Notes: a model not told the origin generated them from the sequence alone. A stretch of DNA of 64,000 nt from Halosimplex carlsbadense 2-9-1 (GCF_000337455.1 NZ_AOIU01000044.1:1-64000); one strand, 5' to 3'. Numbered from the stretch's first letter, positions 36,434 to 45,972 are shown. Numbers and translations: made by a program.

Positions 36434-38593
36434 TCACTCCGAGTACGCCGCGAGCGTCGCGTCGGTAGTGTCGGCGAGCCACTGGCGAATATCGTCTCGG
36501 TCCCACCCCAGCGGCGAGAGGACGCTCTCGACGGCGCGGACCAACTGGGTCTCGTAGTAGGGGGCGTCGTAGCTATCGATGACTTCGTGGGCGAGTGCGA
36601 CACGATCCCGTGAGGACTTGTCGTCGTCGACGACGACATACGCGACCTGCTGGCCGGGGTGGACGGCCAAGTCCTGGTCGCGAGCACGTTCGAGCGCCGC
36701 GACGGTGTGGGTGTACTGCGTGTAGGCTTCGAGTGGCTTCGAGACGCGGATCCGCTCGGTGAGCCGGTCCGGGTCGACCCTGCCGGCTCGTAGCCGTCCG
36801 ATCGCCGCGTGAAGCCGTTCCAGTACCGGCTCGGGGGCGCGGGCCTCGCCGAGGCGGTCGAGACAGTCGCGCTGGACGGCTTCGACGAACGGCGGTGTCG
36901 ACCGTTGGCGGGTCTCGATACCGCGGATTTTGTATTCATCAGTGTCGGCGAGCCGGCCGAAGTACTTCGTCAGCGCGCCGGCCGAATCGTTACGTCGCGG
37001 GACGAACGCCACCCAGTCGTAGGCGGCCTCGTACTCCAGGCGAATCCCGACCGCGTCGGTAATCTCGGTCGCGAGCATGTCGAGATCGGTCCGCTCGCTG
37101 GCCGGGACGTCCGGCGCCGGCGTCACCCAGATCGAATCGACGATGCCGTGGACCACGTCCCAGCCACCGGCTTCCAGCCGTTGTTTCGCCGTCAGCAGTA
37201 TCTCCCGGGCGAAGGCGTTGATCGCCTCGTGGCACTCGATCCGGCCGAACTTGGCGTTCGCGAAGCCCTGATAGCCGAAACACGCGACGAGGATCCACTT
37301 TAGCGCGTCCGAGCGGCCTTCGAGGGCAGTGAGTCGTTCCTCGTCGGGGTCGTCGGTCGCGCGTTCGTCGCGAATGGCCGCCTTGATCGCGTCGCGGTCG
37401 TCGATGATCGGTTCGAGGACATCGACGAGATAGCCACGGTCGTCGCAGATCGCGTAGTCGAGGCCGGGCACGTCCGCGCGGTCGCGGTGGCACTCACAGC
37501 GGATCACGTCGGGGGAGACGTTCCGAGTGCAGATGATGTTCGGATACAGACTGGAGAAATCCAGTTCGTGGACATTCTCGTGGATCCCCACGTCGGGGGC
37601 GAAGATGAACCCGCCCCGGTCGGCGTCGTGGAGCGTCCCCATCGGCTTGAAGAACTCGTGGCGCCAGGAGTTCCAGGGCGTCAGCACACCACGGGCAGTC
37701 GCCTCCCGGATCTGGATCGCCGTGAGCACGGTCCCGATCGACGCCCAGGCGAGTTCCTGGACGGGCTTGTGCGAGCGCCCGACCAGGTCGACGACGCCGT
37801 CGAGGTTCGTCTCGTCGTACAGGAACGTGGCCGACTCGTCGATGATCGCACGCCCGGGGACGTTGTAGCGCGCGGGTGAGTGGCCGACCCGGCCGTAACT
37901 CGTGTACGTCGACTGGCCGGCGAGTTGCTGGTAGTCCATATCGGGCCAGCGACTCAGCGTGAATTCGTCCATCCCGACCTGGGCTGCCATGTCGTACAGC
38001 GTCGGGACGATCTCGGCGGTCGAGCAGACGAGTACGTCCGGGTCCCGACGGTCGATGGCGGTCGCGACGGCGTCGAGGATGGTCGCCGGGTCCCCGGTGA
38101 CGGTGTCGCCGGCGACGGTCAGCGTCTCGTAGGCCTCGCCGGTCGTCTCGGTAACCGGCACCGACAGCGACAGGGTCGTCAGGTCCGCGGCCGGCGTCGG
38201 GTCAACCCCACGTTCGAGACAGTAACGAAAGCCACGCGAGAAATCGACGTTGTAGCAGGCCACCTCGCCCACCGGGTAGGCGTCGAGCTGGCGGGCCTGC
38301 CGGGCGAGCGCGCTGACGCGGTCGACATGGTCGACGTCGACGTCGACGGCGAGGAGGCGTTCGGCCTCGCGGCGGAAGCCGGGACGGCGCTCGATACACT
38401 CGACGCCGATGACGGCCGGGTGGCGCTCGTAGAAGCGCCGGAGCCGCGTGAGGTCGATATCGGCCTCGGGGTCGCGGGGCCCGACGAAGAATCGCGGCGT
38501 GTAGTCGTCGACGACGGTGGGATCGGCGCCGTCGTCGGTCGCCGTCCACTCGAGAACCCGGCCGTCGTCGAGGAAGTCGAAGGCGAACGGCAT
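36434..38593 (-). CDS. Haloarchaeal family B DNA polymerase-like protein (PolB2 type)
   Basis: 719 residues. Motif A is LDFSSLYPNII (about residue 345) and motif B LKWILVACFGYQGFANAKFG. Motif C is HGIVDSIW (about 485) where active polymerases have YGDTDS, so one of the two metal-binding Asp is lost. The exonuclease region also lacks a DxE (TLSLSVPV). Such disrupted PolB2-type enzymes are known in archaea and may be structural or act in repair. It is the last gene of a three-gene operon with 5- and 2-bp gaps. Confidence 0.8.
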   Translation of the reverse strand: MPFAFDFLDDGRVLEWTATDDGADPTVVDDYTPRFFVGPRDPEADIDLTRLRRFYERHPAVIGVECIERRPGFRREAERLLAVDVDVDHVDRVSALARQARQLDAYPVGEVACYNVDFSRGFRYCLERGVDPTPAADLTTLSLSVPVTETTGEAYETLTVAGDTVTGDPATILDAVATAIDRRDPDVLVCSTAEIVPTLYDMAAQVGMDEFTLSRWPDMDYQQLAGQSTYTSYGRVGHSPARYNVPGRAIIDESATFLYDETNLDGVVDLVGRSHKPVQELAWASIGTVLTAIQIREATARGVLTPWNSWRHEFFKPMGTLHDADRGGFIFAPDVGIHENVHELDFSSLYPNIICTRNVSPDVIRCECHRDRADVPGLDYAICDDRGYLVDVLEPIIDDRDAIKAAIRDERATDDPDEERLTALEGRSDALKWILVACFGYQGFANAKFGRIECHEAINAFAREILLTAKQRLEAGGWDVVHGIVDSIWVTPAPDVPASERTDLDMLATEITDAVGIRLEYEAAYDWVAFVPRRNDSAGALTKYFGRLADTDEYKIRGIETRQRSTPPFVEAVQRDCLDRLGEARAPEPVLERLHAAIGRLRAGRVDPDRLTERIRVSKPLEAYTQYTHTVAALERARDQDLAVHPGQQVAYVVVDDDKSSRDRVALAHEVIDSYDAPYYETQLVRAVESVLSPLGWDRDDIRQWLADTTDATLAAYSE

Positions 38594-38598
38594 TGCGG

Positions 38599-38898
38599 TC
38601 AGTAGTCGTCCTCGCCTGTTGATTCGTCGGGGGCTGGCTCGACGGTCGCTTCGAGCGTCTCGACCCGCGACTGCAGCCGCTCGATCGCCCGTTGCTGTTC
38701 GAGCGCGATGCTCACCAGCACCGGGGCCATCGGGTCCTGGTGGTTCAACAGGCCGCTGGCGTCAGCGTGCTCGCGAGCGTGGGTGAACAGCCGGTCGAAG
38801 TATGGCTGGTCGCCACGGCGCAGGGCACGGCGGTAGTCGCTCCAGCGGTCTTCGAGCGCTCTGAGCGTGTCGCGAAAGGTGGGGTTGGTGCGGCCCAT
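38599..38898 (-). CDS. Small helical protein between PolB and RecA-fold genes (DUF8156-like)
   Basis: 99 residues from the ATG at 38898. MGRTNPTFRDTLRALEDRWS, then YRRALRRGDQPYFDRLFTHA and a final coiled coil (LEQQRAIERLQSRVETLEA). The same small protein recurs beside this PolB type in haloarchaea. It probably links or regulates the neighbouring proteins. The longer upstream frame is arginine-rich shadow of the next gene. Confidence 0.75.
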   Translation of the reverse strand: MGRTNPTFRDTLRALEDRWSDYRRALRRGDQPYFDRLFTHAREHADASGLLNHQDPMAPVLVSIALEQQRAIERLQSRVETLEATVEPAPDESTGEDDY

Positions 38899-38900
38899 CG

Positions 38901-39845
38901 TCAGCGCCCCCGTCCGGGCTGGCCGGCCCACGTCGCCAGCAGCGGCGCGCCCGGTTGGCGGGGCGGTGCGGTTGTGACCTGGTCGTCCGATTCGTCGGCG
39001 CCGAGCGACGGCCGGGAGGGGGTGGCGGGCTGGCGCCCGATTCCCTCTGCGCGGGCGGCCAGCAGATCCGCCCAGTAGGCCAGCGTCGTCTGATAGGCGT
39101 CGCCACCGGCGACGGGATACCACTGCGGTTCGAACTCCTCGCCGGTGATCCGCGGCCCCATTCGCGTCGACTCACACGTGTATCGGTGGGTCGCGGCCGC
39201 CTCGATGGGGTCGGTGAGAGCATCCCCTTCGGTTCGAGTGCAGAGAACGGGCACGTCGTAGGCCTCGGCGTACTGCCGGAGGCGAGCGAGGCCGCGCGCC
39301 AGCAGCCGGCGTCTCTGGGCGTCACCGAGCGTATCGTCGGCCCGGTACAGCGCGTCGACGGCGGGGGCGACGATGAGTCCCGGCGTCAGCTGGGTCTCCT
39401 CGCCGTCGCCCGTCTCGTCGTCGTGGCGGCGGAACGCATCGGTAGTCGTCGCTTTGACGTGGGCGTTGACGGCCGCGGGCAGGTCAGCCAGCGCGCTGAA
39501 ATGTTGGTAGGCGGTGAACCCCCGGGCGACGTGGATGCGGTCGAGCAGGTGTCGGCTCGGGGCGATTTGGGACAGCGTCGCCGTCGTCGCGTAGCCCTGG
39601 GCGTCGACCCAGAAGGCGGGCCCATCCGCGTCGAGGAGATGGTCACAGACCAGCGCGTGGACGACCGGGACGTTGCGGTCGGTCTCGATGTCGAGGAGCG
39701 TCAGGCCGGGAGCGAGCGAGGGCACCAGGCCGTCGACGTGCTGGTCGGGGGCTTCGGCGACGGCTGACCGATTGTGCTGTGCTGGCCGCGTCGGCGTTCC
39801 TGCATGGTGCTGGGACGGAGTGTCGGTTTGGGTACGGTCGGGCAC
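38901..39845 (-). CDS. RecA-fold (P-loop-like) protein lacking Walker A
   Basis: 314 residues from a GTG at 39845. LVPSLAPGLTLLDIETDRNV then HALVCDHLLDADGPAFWVDA resembles RadA/RadB-like ATPases, but the phosphate-binding loop GxxxxGK(S/T) is absent. LTPGLIVAPAVDALYR is a Walker B-like strand. HVARGFTAYQHFSALADLP is characteristic of this haloarchaeal family found with PolB. It may be a non-catalytic partner in a translesion or repair complex (inference). Confidence 0.7.
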   Translation of the reverse strand: MPDRTQTDTPSQHHAGTPTRPAQHNRSAVAEAPDQHVDGLVPSLAPGLTLLDIETDRNVPVVHALVCDHLLDADGPAFWVDAQGYATTATLSQIAPSRHLLDRIHVARGFTAYQHFSALADLPAAVNAHVKATTTDAFRRHDDETGDGEETQLTPGLIVAPAVDALYRADDTLGDAQRRRLLARGLARLRQYAEAYDVPVLCTRTEGDALTDPIEAAATHRYTCESTRMGPRITGEEFEPQWYPVAGGDAYQTTLAYWADLLAARAEGIGRQPATPSRPSLGADESDDQVTTAPPRQPGAPLLATWAGQPGRGR

Positions 39846-40136
39846 ACTCGATCGATGCCGGCGACACGCGGTAAGGGCTCGCGTGTCGCTTCCGGAGTTC
39901 GGAGAGCGGATAGAATTGAACTATCACGGCCAGTCTCGGTCGCCTGTGGGTCCCCCTCCAGCTTCCAGAGCCATTTCCTGAATGGTCGCGATGGTCGTTT
40001 GATTTGGCTCGTTTGGTTCACTGAGAGTATGACACAAGAACTCACTAGGGGATTGTTGCCACATCAGCTGGCTGAATACATTAGTACGCAAGTGTTCCAA
40101 CTGACCTGCAGCAACCAGAACACTCCCTGTCTCGAT
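39846..40136. other. Intergenic region without recognised features
   Basis: About 290 bp between the RecA-fold gene and the 159-aa hypothetical gene. It contains the promoter region of the PolB operon (AT-rich near 39905-39930). No gene or repeat was recognised. Confidence 0.4.
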
Positions 40137-40616
40137 TTAGTTCCAGTACTCCTCAATTTCCTCGCGGTACTGCTCATTTAGCCGGTACTGGTTCTGATCG
40201 CCCATCCAGTCCCGCTCATCAACGCTGAACCCCTTTCCGTACTTCCGGGTGAATCCGGATCGGATACCGGAGATTGCTTGCGGTCCACCACAGTTCAAGT
40301 CGTAGTCATCCTCTAGCTGTCGGCGTATCTCCTCATTCGATAACCAGCCATCTGCTTCGAGCAGGATCTCCACGTAGGCCTTCTGCCGTTGAGTGATCCG
40401 GCTGAAGAACGAGTCTGGAAGCGTTTTGTATTCCTCTGTAGCTTCTTCAGAACCGTTCGAACTCTCAGAACCCTCTTCGAGTTCTTGTGAGGGGGTTCCA
40501 GAGACCTTAGAGTTCTCACTATCAAATATAATGCCCATAATTCGAGCTGCCTTTGCTTCAGATACTTCTCGGTCGACCGCTATTCCTTCGCCGTCGAGCT
40601 TCGCTGTCACCGTCAT
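40137..40616 (-). CDS. Hypothetical acidic protein with C-terminal helical domain
   Basis: 159 residues. A short beta N-terminus (MTVTAKLDGEGIAVDREVSE) leads to an acidic linker rich in Ser and Glu. The C-terminal ~80 residues (RITQRQKAYVEILLEADGWL, GPQAISGIRSGFTRKYG, NQYRLNEQYREEIEEYW) look like a winged helix. Possible regulator. No family assigned. It lies downstream of orc1/cdc6 on the same strand. Confidence 0.6.
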   Translation of the reverse strand: MTVTAKLDGEGIAVDREVSEAKAARIMGIIFDSENSKVSGTPSQELEEGSESSNGSEEATEEYKTLPDSFFSRITQRQKAYVEILLEADGWLSNEEIRRQLEDDYDLNCGGPQAISGIRSGFTRKYGKGFSVDERDWMGDQNQYRLNEQYREEIEEYWN

Positions 40617-40751
40617 GGCGTATCTAGTTCTGAGAGCAGTATCTGCCTTAAGCCTTTTCTAGAGTTCTTTCGAATTCTACTGAGGTGCGAGAACGAGCTG
40701 AAACTGATTTAATGACCACTATGACTTTATTGAGCGGAAGCCACTGCTCAC

Positions 40752-41780
40752 TCACTGCGTCGGCGACGTCGTTGCCGGGTCGACGAGCCCGTATTCCCGA
40801 TCACGGCTTGTCCCCTCGGCGGTCAGCAGATTATACTGGGTCATCTTCGAGAGATAATTCCGAACGGTCCGCTTCGTCCGCGGGTCGTCGACGGCGTCCG
40901 TGTAGTGGTCGTGAATCTCCCCGGGCCCGAGTGGCCCGTGCTCGCGGACGATATCGTAGACCTCTCGCTGGTGTGGGGTCAGCGAGTCGAGGTTGGTCTG
41001 TCGGATCGTGTCGCGGGCGTCGCTGGCGGCGTCGAGGAGCATCTCGTCGGTGATGCGGTCGGCGCCGCGCCGATCGGCCGCACTCGCGGCGGTCCGGAGG
41101 ATGCCGATGGCGAGGCGGGCGTCGCCGGCCGCGGCGTCGGCGATCCGGCGGAGTTGATCGTCGGTGATCACCTCGGGGTCGAGGCCGCGGCGGACGCGGG
41201 CGGCGAGGATATCCTGGAGCTGGTCGACGTGGTACTTGTCCATCCGGACATGTTCGCTCGCGCGAAGGCGACTGACCAGCCGGTCGTCGACGCGGGCGAT
41301 GAGGTCCTCCTCGCTATTGGCGATGCAGAGCAGCCCGAACTGCGGGAGGCTATGCAGGTCGTAGAGCACGTCGGGATTCTCCAGCTGGTCGGCCTCGTCG
41401 AGGATGACGACTGTGCGGGGCCCGTCGTACTGCTGGAGCCGTTCGACGAGCTCGTCGTGGGGCGTCGACTGGCGGTGGATATCGATCGTCTTACCCAGTT
41501 CGTCGAGGATCTGGTAGAGCGTCCGGAAGCGGGTGTAGTTGCGCCAGCAGTTGACGTACACCGTCTCGATGTCCAGCACCTCCTCGCGCAGCCGCTCGGT
41601 GACGAACTTCGAGAGGCAGGTCTTGCCCGCGCCGCTCGGGCCAGTGACGAGGGCGGTATCGGCGGGCTCGCCCTCGGTGATCGGGTCGAGAACGCTGGAG
41701 AGGTGATTCACTTCGGCGTCGCGATGCTCGATCTCTCGCGGGACGAATCCGGCGCGCAACACGCGAGCATCGCGGATCAT
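40752..41780 (-). CDS. Orc1/Cdc6 family replication initiator
   Basis: 342 residues. Walker A VTGPSGAGKTCL and Walker B TVVILDEADQ, with sensor and lid segments (RLRASEHVRMDKYHVDQLQD), mark the AAA+ ATPase. A C-terminal winged helix (YDIVREHGPLGPGEIHDHYT) binds origin boxes. It is shorter than chromosomal Orc1 proteins (~400 residues), like many plasmid copies. It would bind the inverted boxes just upstream of its own gene and load the helicase. Confidence 0.85.
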   Translation of the reverse strand: MIRDARVLRAGFVPREIEHRDAEVNHLSSVLDPITEGEPADTALVTGPSGAGKTCLSKFVTERLREEVLDIETVYVNCWRNYTRFRTLYQILDELGKTIDIHRQSTPHDELVERLQQYDGPRTVVILDEADQLENPDVLYDLHSLPQFGLLCIANSEEDLIARVDDRLVSRLRASEHVRMDKYHVDQLQDILAARVRRGLDPEVITDDQLRRIADAAAGDARLAIGILRTAASAADRRGADRITDEMLLDAASDARDTIRQTNLDSLTPHQREVYDIVREHGPLGPGEIHDHYTDAVDDPRTKRTVRNYLSKMTQYNLLTAEGTSRDREYGLVDPATTSPTQ

Positions 41781-42000
41781 GTTGGTAGGTTCGTTCCGGC
41801 TTCGACTACAAAAACGTGTGCGGGCCGTTTCCGGAAAATCCTCATAGTCGGGTTGGATTGGCCTTGACCGGCTCCGTTGCGTGTGGTTTACCGAATAAAT
41901 CTGGACTGAATTTTCCGGAAACCAGTTCTGGACGGGGTTGGATATATATCAGAAGAAACTAGTTCTGGTAACTACTCCGCAACCCTCACCCGCGAGGCCC
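41781..42000. other. Candidate replication origin with inverted origin boxes
   Basis: Upstream of orc1/cdc6. GTTTCCGGAAAA (41827-41838) and TTTTCCGGAAAC (41911-41922) are exact reverse complements about 72 bp apart, in the style of haloarchaeal origin recognition boxes flanking an initiator gene. AGTTCTGG occurs at 41924-41931 and again at 41961-41968. The AT-rich stretch GGATATATATCAGAAG (41940-41955) could be an unwinding element. The region is free of genes. Confidence 0.55.
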
Positions 42001-43650
42001 TCAGGAGAATACGAGTTTATATTCAAACATGCCAGCAATTCCTCCTGCTATTGCCACTATTCCAATGAGGAGGGTCACGAATCGGATGTCGGGGATAGCG
42101 GACAGATACCAGAGAATCATAAATCCGATTCCAAATAGGATTAATGAAATAGCGGATGCATGCTTCCGCCAGCTATGTTCCTTAGATAGACGCGATTCTA
42201 CGTCCGGATTCCAGTAGAAAAATAGCATCACTGCTAAGATAACTCCTATCGCGCCCCCATGGTCTGGGCGATATGTAAAATCCAACCACAATACACTCAC
42301 AACGTAAGGGATAGCGTCAATTGCGTATATCCCTACCCAATTAACAATGAGTGCGACCGGTAGAACGTAAGATTCCGTATTAACGGGTTGTGAATTCTTT
42401 GCTTGGGTGATCTTTGAACAGTAATACAGTGACACAGCAAGAACCGGCCAAAGTATAGCAAATAACGCGGTTAGAGACTCTCCATGACCAAAATAATAGT
42501 CCAATCTCTGCATTGCTGAGTAGATGCTTGAAATAGTCATCACGAGAAGGAACGGCATCAATACACCTACGGGCCGAGTACGAGGGGGTCCAAGGTCCAT
42601 CTCTGATAAGGTAGGCGTTTCTGAGTGTTTCTTCTCCCATTCTTTAATGAAATGTGGTATTCTACCCATCTCGCGCAACCAAAACCAACTACTAAACAGA
42701 AATGAACCGAAAAATGTGGTAACTAACCCTAGTTCTGTCCACATCTGCATTGGTTCACCTAGTGTGAATGTCTGAAGATAATTGATGAAGGTGCGAAGTC
42801 CGATCGTTAATATCGGAATATTTGATACCAACCCTAACAAGACTATCTGTGTCGTAGATAATCCCTTCGCAGAGCGATATATGTTGATTATGATCGAAAA
42901 TATCCTTCCTTCAATATCCAGACGGTCTTGTTTCGGAAACCAGCCTTTTATCTCAATCCTAGAATATTGTTCAACGACACTACCAAGACCCCAAATTATT
43001 GCAATAATTTCTGGAATTGGAAACAATTGGCCTGCACCGACGATACCCACCGTGAGAACTGGGAACGGCAGTACGAGTGCTGTCCCGAAATAAAATGTAC
43101 TAACATAATGTCCAGGTTCTGATCCCAAATTTACATCATTGGGCCTCATACGTTCAAACATTCGATTAATGATTGACTGTGAGTCTATATCTTCTTGGAA
43201 TTGAAGCACAAATGAGTACAAATATATGACAGATATCGTTAGAAGCACTATCAGGGTTGCCTCTTGAGTCCAACTGGATAATGCCATATCCTCAGAAAGG
43301 TACATGGTAAATCTCTCCGCTGACAGAAGAACAAGGATCGTTAGAAGTACCCGATAATCCGTTCGTTCATAGGCCACAGACAGGCTCTCAGGAAATAATC
43401 GTGGGACTGTGGCGTACACAATGTACCCAAAGAACAACAAACCAGAGATTGATGCAATAATCTGTAGTTTCGATTGGCTAATGGAAAGAATTGATATTAT
43501 GGCTGTAGCGGTACTTGATTCCGCTACGATACGAAAGATGTCGCTGAAGGATGTGGAAGACGATCCAGACAATAATATGCAAATCGTCTCGAAAATGCCG
43601 AAGATTGCAATCAATATTCGGTCTTGAACACTCTCTATTCGCTCCCACAT
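42001..43650 (-). CDS. Large multi-spanning membrane protein, low GC
   Basis: 549 residues with about a dozen hydrophobic helices (ILIAIFGIFETICILLSG, VALIVNWVGIYAIDAIPYVV, ISLILFGIGFMILWYLSAIP and others). No catalytic motif or transporter signature was seen. It is much AT-richer than the replication genes beside it and uses Asn/Ile-rich codons, a sign of transfer. Its stop borders the candidate origin. Confidence 0.65.
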   Translation of the reverse strand: MWERIESVQDRILIAIFGIFETICILLSGSSSTSFSDIFRIVAESSTATAIISILSISQSKLQIIASISGLLFFGYIVYATVPRLFPESLSVAYERTDYRVLLTILVLLSAERFTMYLSEDMALSSWTQEATLIVLLTISVIYLYSFVLQFQEDIDSQSIINRMFERMRPNDVNLGSEPGHYVSTFYFGTALVLPFPVLTVGIVGAGQLFPIPEIIAIIWGLGSVVEQYSRIEIKGWFPKQDRLDIEGRIFSIIINIYRSAKGLSTTQIVLLGLVSNIPILTIGLRTFINYLQTFTLGEPMQMWTELGLVTTFFGSFLFSSWFWLREMGRIPHFIKEWEKKHSETPTLSEMDLGPPRTRPVGVLMPFLLVMTISSIYSAMQRLDYYFGHGESLTALFAILWPVLAVSLYYCSKITQAKNSQPVNTESYVLPVALIVNWVGIYAIDAIPYVVSVLWLDFTYRPDHGGAIGVILAVMLFFYWNPDVESRLSKEHSWRKHASAISLILFGIGFMILWYLSAIPDIRFVTLLIGIVAIAGGIAGMFEYKLVFS

Positions 43651-44238
43651 CGCCTGTTGTGTAGATGATCTAATTAGTTAGCCCTTGTTGCAGAGTAAGA
43701 TCAAATGGATACCTCGATCATAGAGATATCTCGTTTTTTCATCTTTTATTTCGATGAATTTTCAACTATAACCAGACCGTTTCAAGGGTTCAGTTAGTGT
43801 GTCAGTACACCTACGACAGCAGTTGTGGAACTAACTCAGTTCAGTTATGTCGTCCCCAAATCAAATCATTGAACTTCATTGTTTGTTTGTCTTATCTACA
43901 TCGGAACCAGAATTTGAGAATGGTGATATATGAGGGCTTCCAGAAGTCAAGGCTTCTTATAAACTCTGGCCCCCTGATATGGAATTGACTAGGAGTAGAC
44001 AGTGTGACGTGAGATAGTCTTATGTAACAAAATGGCTCCATAGCTGGCAGGCTGTTACATAAGAATGACTTCCCGACCAACAGCCGAGGCCATTTGCAAC
44101 CAGTATACTACGTTCGGGGGTCTGCGATGTCCCCTCAACCGGCTCGGATGGAACTCAAGTGTGCGCTCGTGTGGGTTTGTGTGCGCCGCCCGAGGGGTGG
44201 GGCGCGTCCCCCCGAAGACGCCTCCGAATGGAGTCACT
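43651..44238. other. AT-rich intergenic region upstream of ArdC
   Basis: 588 bp, AT-rich in its first two thirds, with no convincing gene. It contains the 12-bp inverted repeat listed separately. Just before the ArdC start is a GC-rich hairpin-like stretch (GCCCGAGGGGTGGGGCGC, near 44189). Confidence 0.45.
44018..44064. promoter_or_regulatory. Perfect 12-bp inverted repeat upstream of ArdC
   Basis: TCTTATGTAACA (44018-44029) and TGTTACATAAGA (44053-44064) are exact reverse complements with a 23-nt spacer. It could be an operator, a recombination site or the end of a small element. It lies ~175 bp before the ArdC-like start. Confidence 0.5.
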
Positions 44239-45165
44239 ATGATGGAGGTACCTGACTCGCCGGTCTCGTTCGACGAGGCCGACACGCGAAACGCCGAGAT
44301 GCACAGTGCGATCGACGAGTGGATCGACGAGCTGGTTGCGGCCGTCGACAACGCCCGAGCCAGCGAGGAGTTTCAGGAATGGCTGGATGTCCAGCAGCGC
44401 TTCCACGACTACTCGTACCGGAATACGCTGCTCATCAAACGGCAGTGTCCCGAGGCGACGAAGGTCGCGGGGTATCGGACGTGGCAGGAGGAGTTCGACC
44501 GCCACGTAAAGGAAGGTGAGTCGGCCATCTGGATCTGGGCACCGATCATCACGACCCGGTGTCCCGAGTGTGAGAATGCGCCGAGCTACCACGAGGACAG
44601 TGACTGCGAGTACGACGAGACGCCACCCGAGGAGTGGTCAAAGGGACTCGTCGGGTTCAAGCCCGCGCCGGTGTTCGACGTGTCGCAGACTGAGGGTGAG
44701 CCGTTGCCCGAGCTGGAGACGAGGGCGAAGGGTGATGCTGGCGATCTCGTCGGCCAGTTGTTCGATATCGCAGACGAGGTCGGGATTTCAGTGCGCATCG
44801 TGCCTGACGAGGTATGGAGGCATGGAAACGCCGACGGCGTCTGTGCGTGGCCTGATGAACGGGACGGGCAGCCAGTCGTCAAGATCCGGGACCGCCCCGA
44901 GCGGGCTGCGGTCGTCGGGACACTCATCCACGAGTACGCACACGCGTATCTGCACTTTCGTGATCTCGACGAGACGGAACGGGCGAAACGTGAGATCGAG
45001 GCCGAGGCCGTTGCATACATCGTCGGCCGATACTGTGGGCTCGACATGAATGGGTCGGCGTTCTACCTTGCCGCGTGGGGCTCCGATGAAGCGGATACGG
45101 TGCGGAACCGACTCGATCGGATCAGCCGGGCAGCGGCCGAGATGATCGAGGTTCTCGAGTCATGA
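44239..45165 (+). CDS. ArdC-like antirestriction protein with zinc metallopeptidase domain
   Basis: 308 residues from ATG 44239 (ATG 44242 also possible). The N-terminal half (WLDVQQRFHDYSYRNTLLIK, VAGYRTWQEEFDRHVKEGES) is the ArdC single-strand DNA-binding domain with the usual YRTW and GE.AIWI segments. An extra CPEC...C insert may bind zinc. The C-terminal half has LIHEYAHAYLH (HExxH, first His231), an ImmA/IrrE-type zincin. ArdC proteins protect incoming plasmid DNA from host restriction. That fits a transmissible element. Confidence 0.8.
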   Translation: MMEVPDSPVSFDEADTRNAEMHSAIDEWIDELVAAVDNARASEEFQEWLDVQQRFHDYSYRNTLLIKRQCPEATKVAGYRTWQEEFDRHVKEGESAIWIWAPIITTRCPECENAPSYHEDSDCEYDETPPEEWSKGLVGFKPAPVFDVSQTEGEPLPELETRAKGDAGDLVGQLFDIADEVGISVRIVPDEVWRHGNADGVCAWPDERDGQPVVKIRDRPERAAVVGTLIHEYAHAYLHFRDLDETERAKREIEAEAVAYIVGRYCGLDMNGSAFYLAAWGSDEADTVRNRLDRISRAAAEMIEVLES

Positions 45166-45462
45166 GTGGTATTGGTTTATTCCCCGGCTATCAGCCCCCA
45201 CGGATACATCCGGTCTCCATCGAGTTTTCGTTGTAGACTCCACAGATGCCGTCAGTCTCTTAGACAATTTCCTACGTGCTGATCCCGCCTCTATCGGAGT
45301 GGGATATTCACCTCTGCGAGAACACTGAACTGAGATTTATTTAATTCGACAGTATCCTGCTGAATAACTCTATCCGGGATGTTTTTTGGCTGTCCTTAGG
45401 ACGACGGTTGTTTTTCGGCGCCCGCAGTGGGCGGGGCGCATCCTAAACGTCCCAGAAAAAAG
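45166..45462. other. Intergenic region between ArdC and Mom-like genes
   Basis: About 300 bp, AT-rich in the second half (TTTATTTAATTCG near 45336), with a short GC hairpin GCGCCCGCAGTGGGCGGGGC (45418-45437) 25 bp before the next start. No gene. Confidence 0.4.
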
Positions 45463-45972
45463 ATGACTGAAGAGCAGACCACACTATCGTCGGTATCGGA
45501 TCTCAAATTAACGCGCGAACGAAGTCGAAATGAAGTGAATGCGTTCTTGGAATCCGATCCAGTGGATCACAAACTCGGTGGAGTTCCGGGATGGAAGGCT
45601 GCATTTGGAGCTCGATTCAATTCCGAACTGATTGCAGTATGTGTCGTCGGTCGACCGGTCGCTAGAATGGTTGATGCTGAAAAAGAGATTTCAATCACAA
45701 GATTCGGGGTCCGTCCTGATCGACCTTCTAACACTGGGTCGTGGCTCATTGCTCGAGCTCGGATGTGGGCATATTTGGAAGGATTCGAACGGATTTCAGC
45801 TCATGCCGGTGTAGCAGGTAATGATGGGACGATATATGCAGCATCTGGGTTTGAACTTGTCCGTGAGGAAGAGGCTGACGGGTCTGGATGGGACTCTAGA
45901 GAAGGAAGAAATACAGTAGATGACTTTGTTCGTCGAAAATGGGTGTATGATCTCAGCGAATTAAACCTCTAG
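45463..45972 (+). CDS. Mom/XF1762-like GNAT acetyltransferase-fold protein
   Basis: 169 residues from the ATG at 45463. LIAVCVVGRPVARMVD, EISITRFGVRPDRPSNTGSW and IYAASGFELVREEE follow the pattern of XF1762/Mom-type GNAT proteins (VAVVGRPVAR..., EVTRL...., AAGW). Phage Mu Mom modifies adenine so that its DNA resists restriction. A similar anti-restriction role here is inferred. It lies next to ArdC and before the restriction-type island. Confidence 0.7.
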   Translation: MTEEQTTLSSVSDLKLTRERSRNEVNAFLESDPVDHKLGGVPGWKAAFGARFNSELIAVCVVGRPVARMVDAEKEISITRFGVRPDRPSNTGSWLIARARMWAYLEGFERISAHAGVAGNDGTIYAASGFELVREEEADGSGWDSREGRNTVDDFVRRKWVYDLSELNL

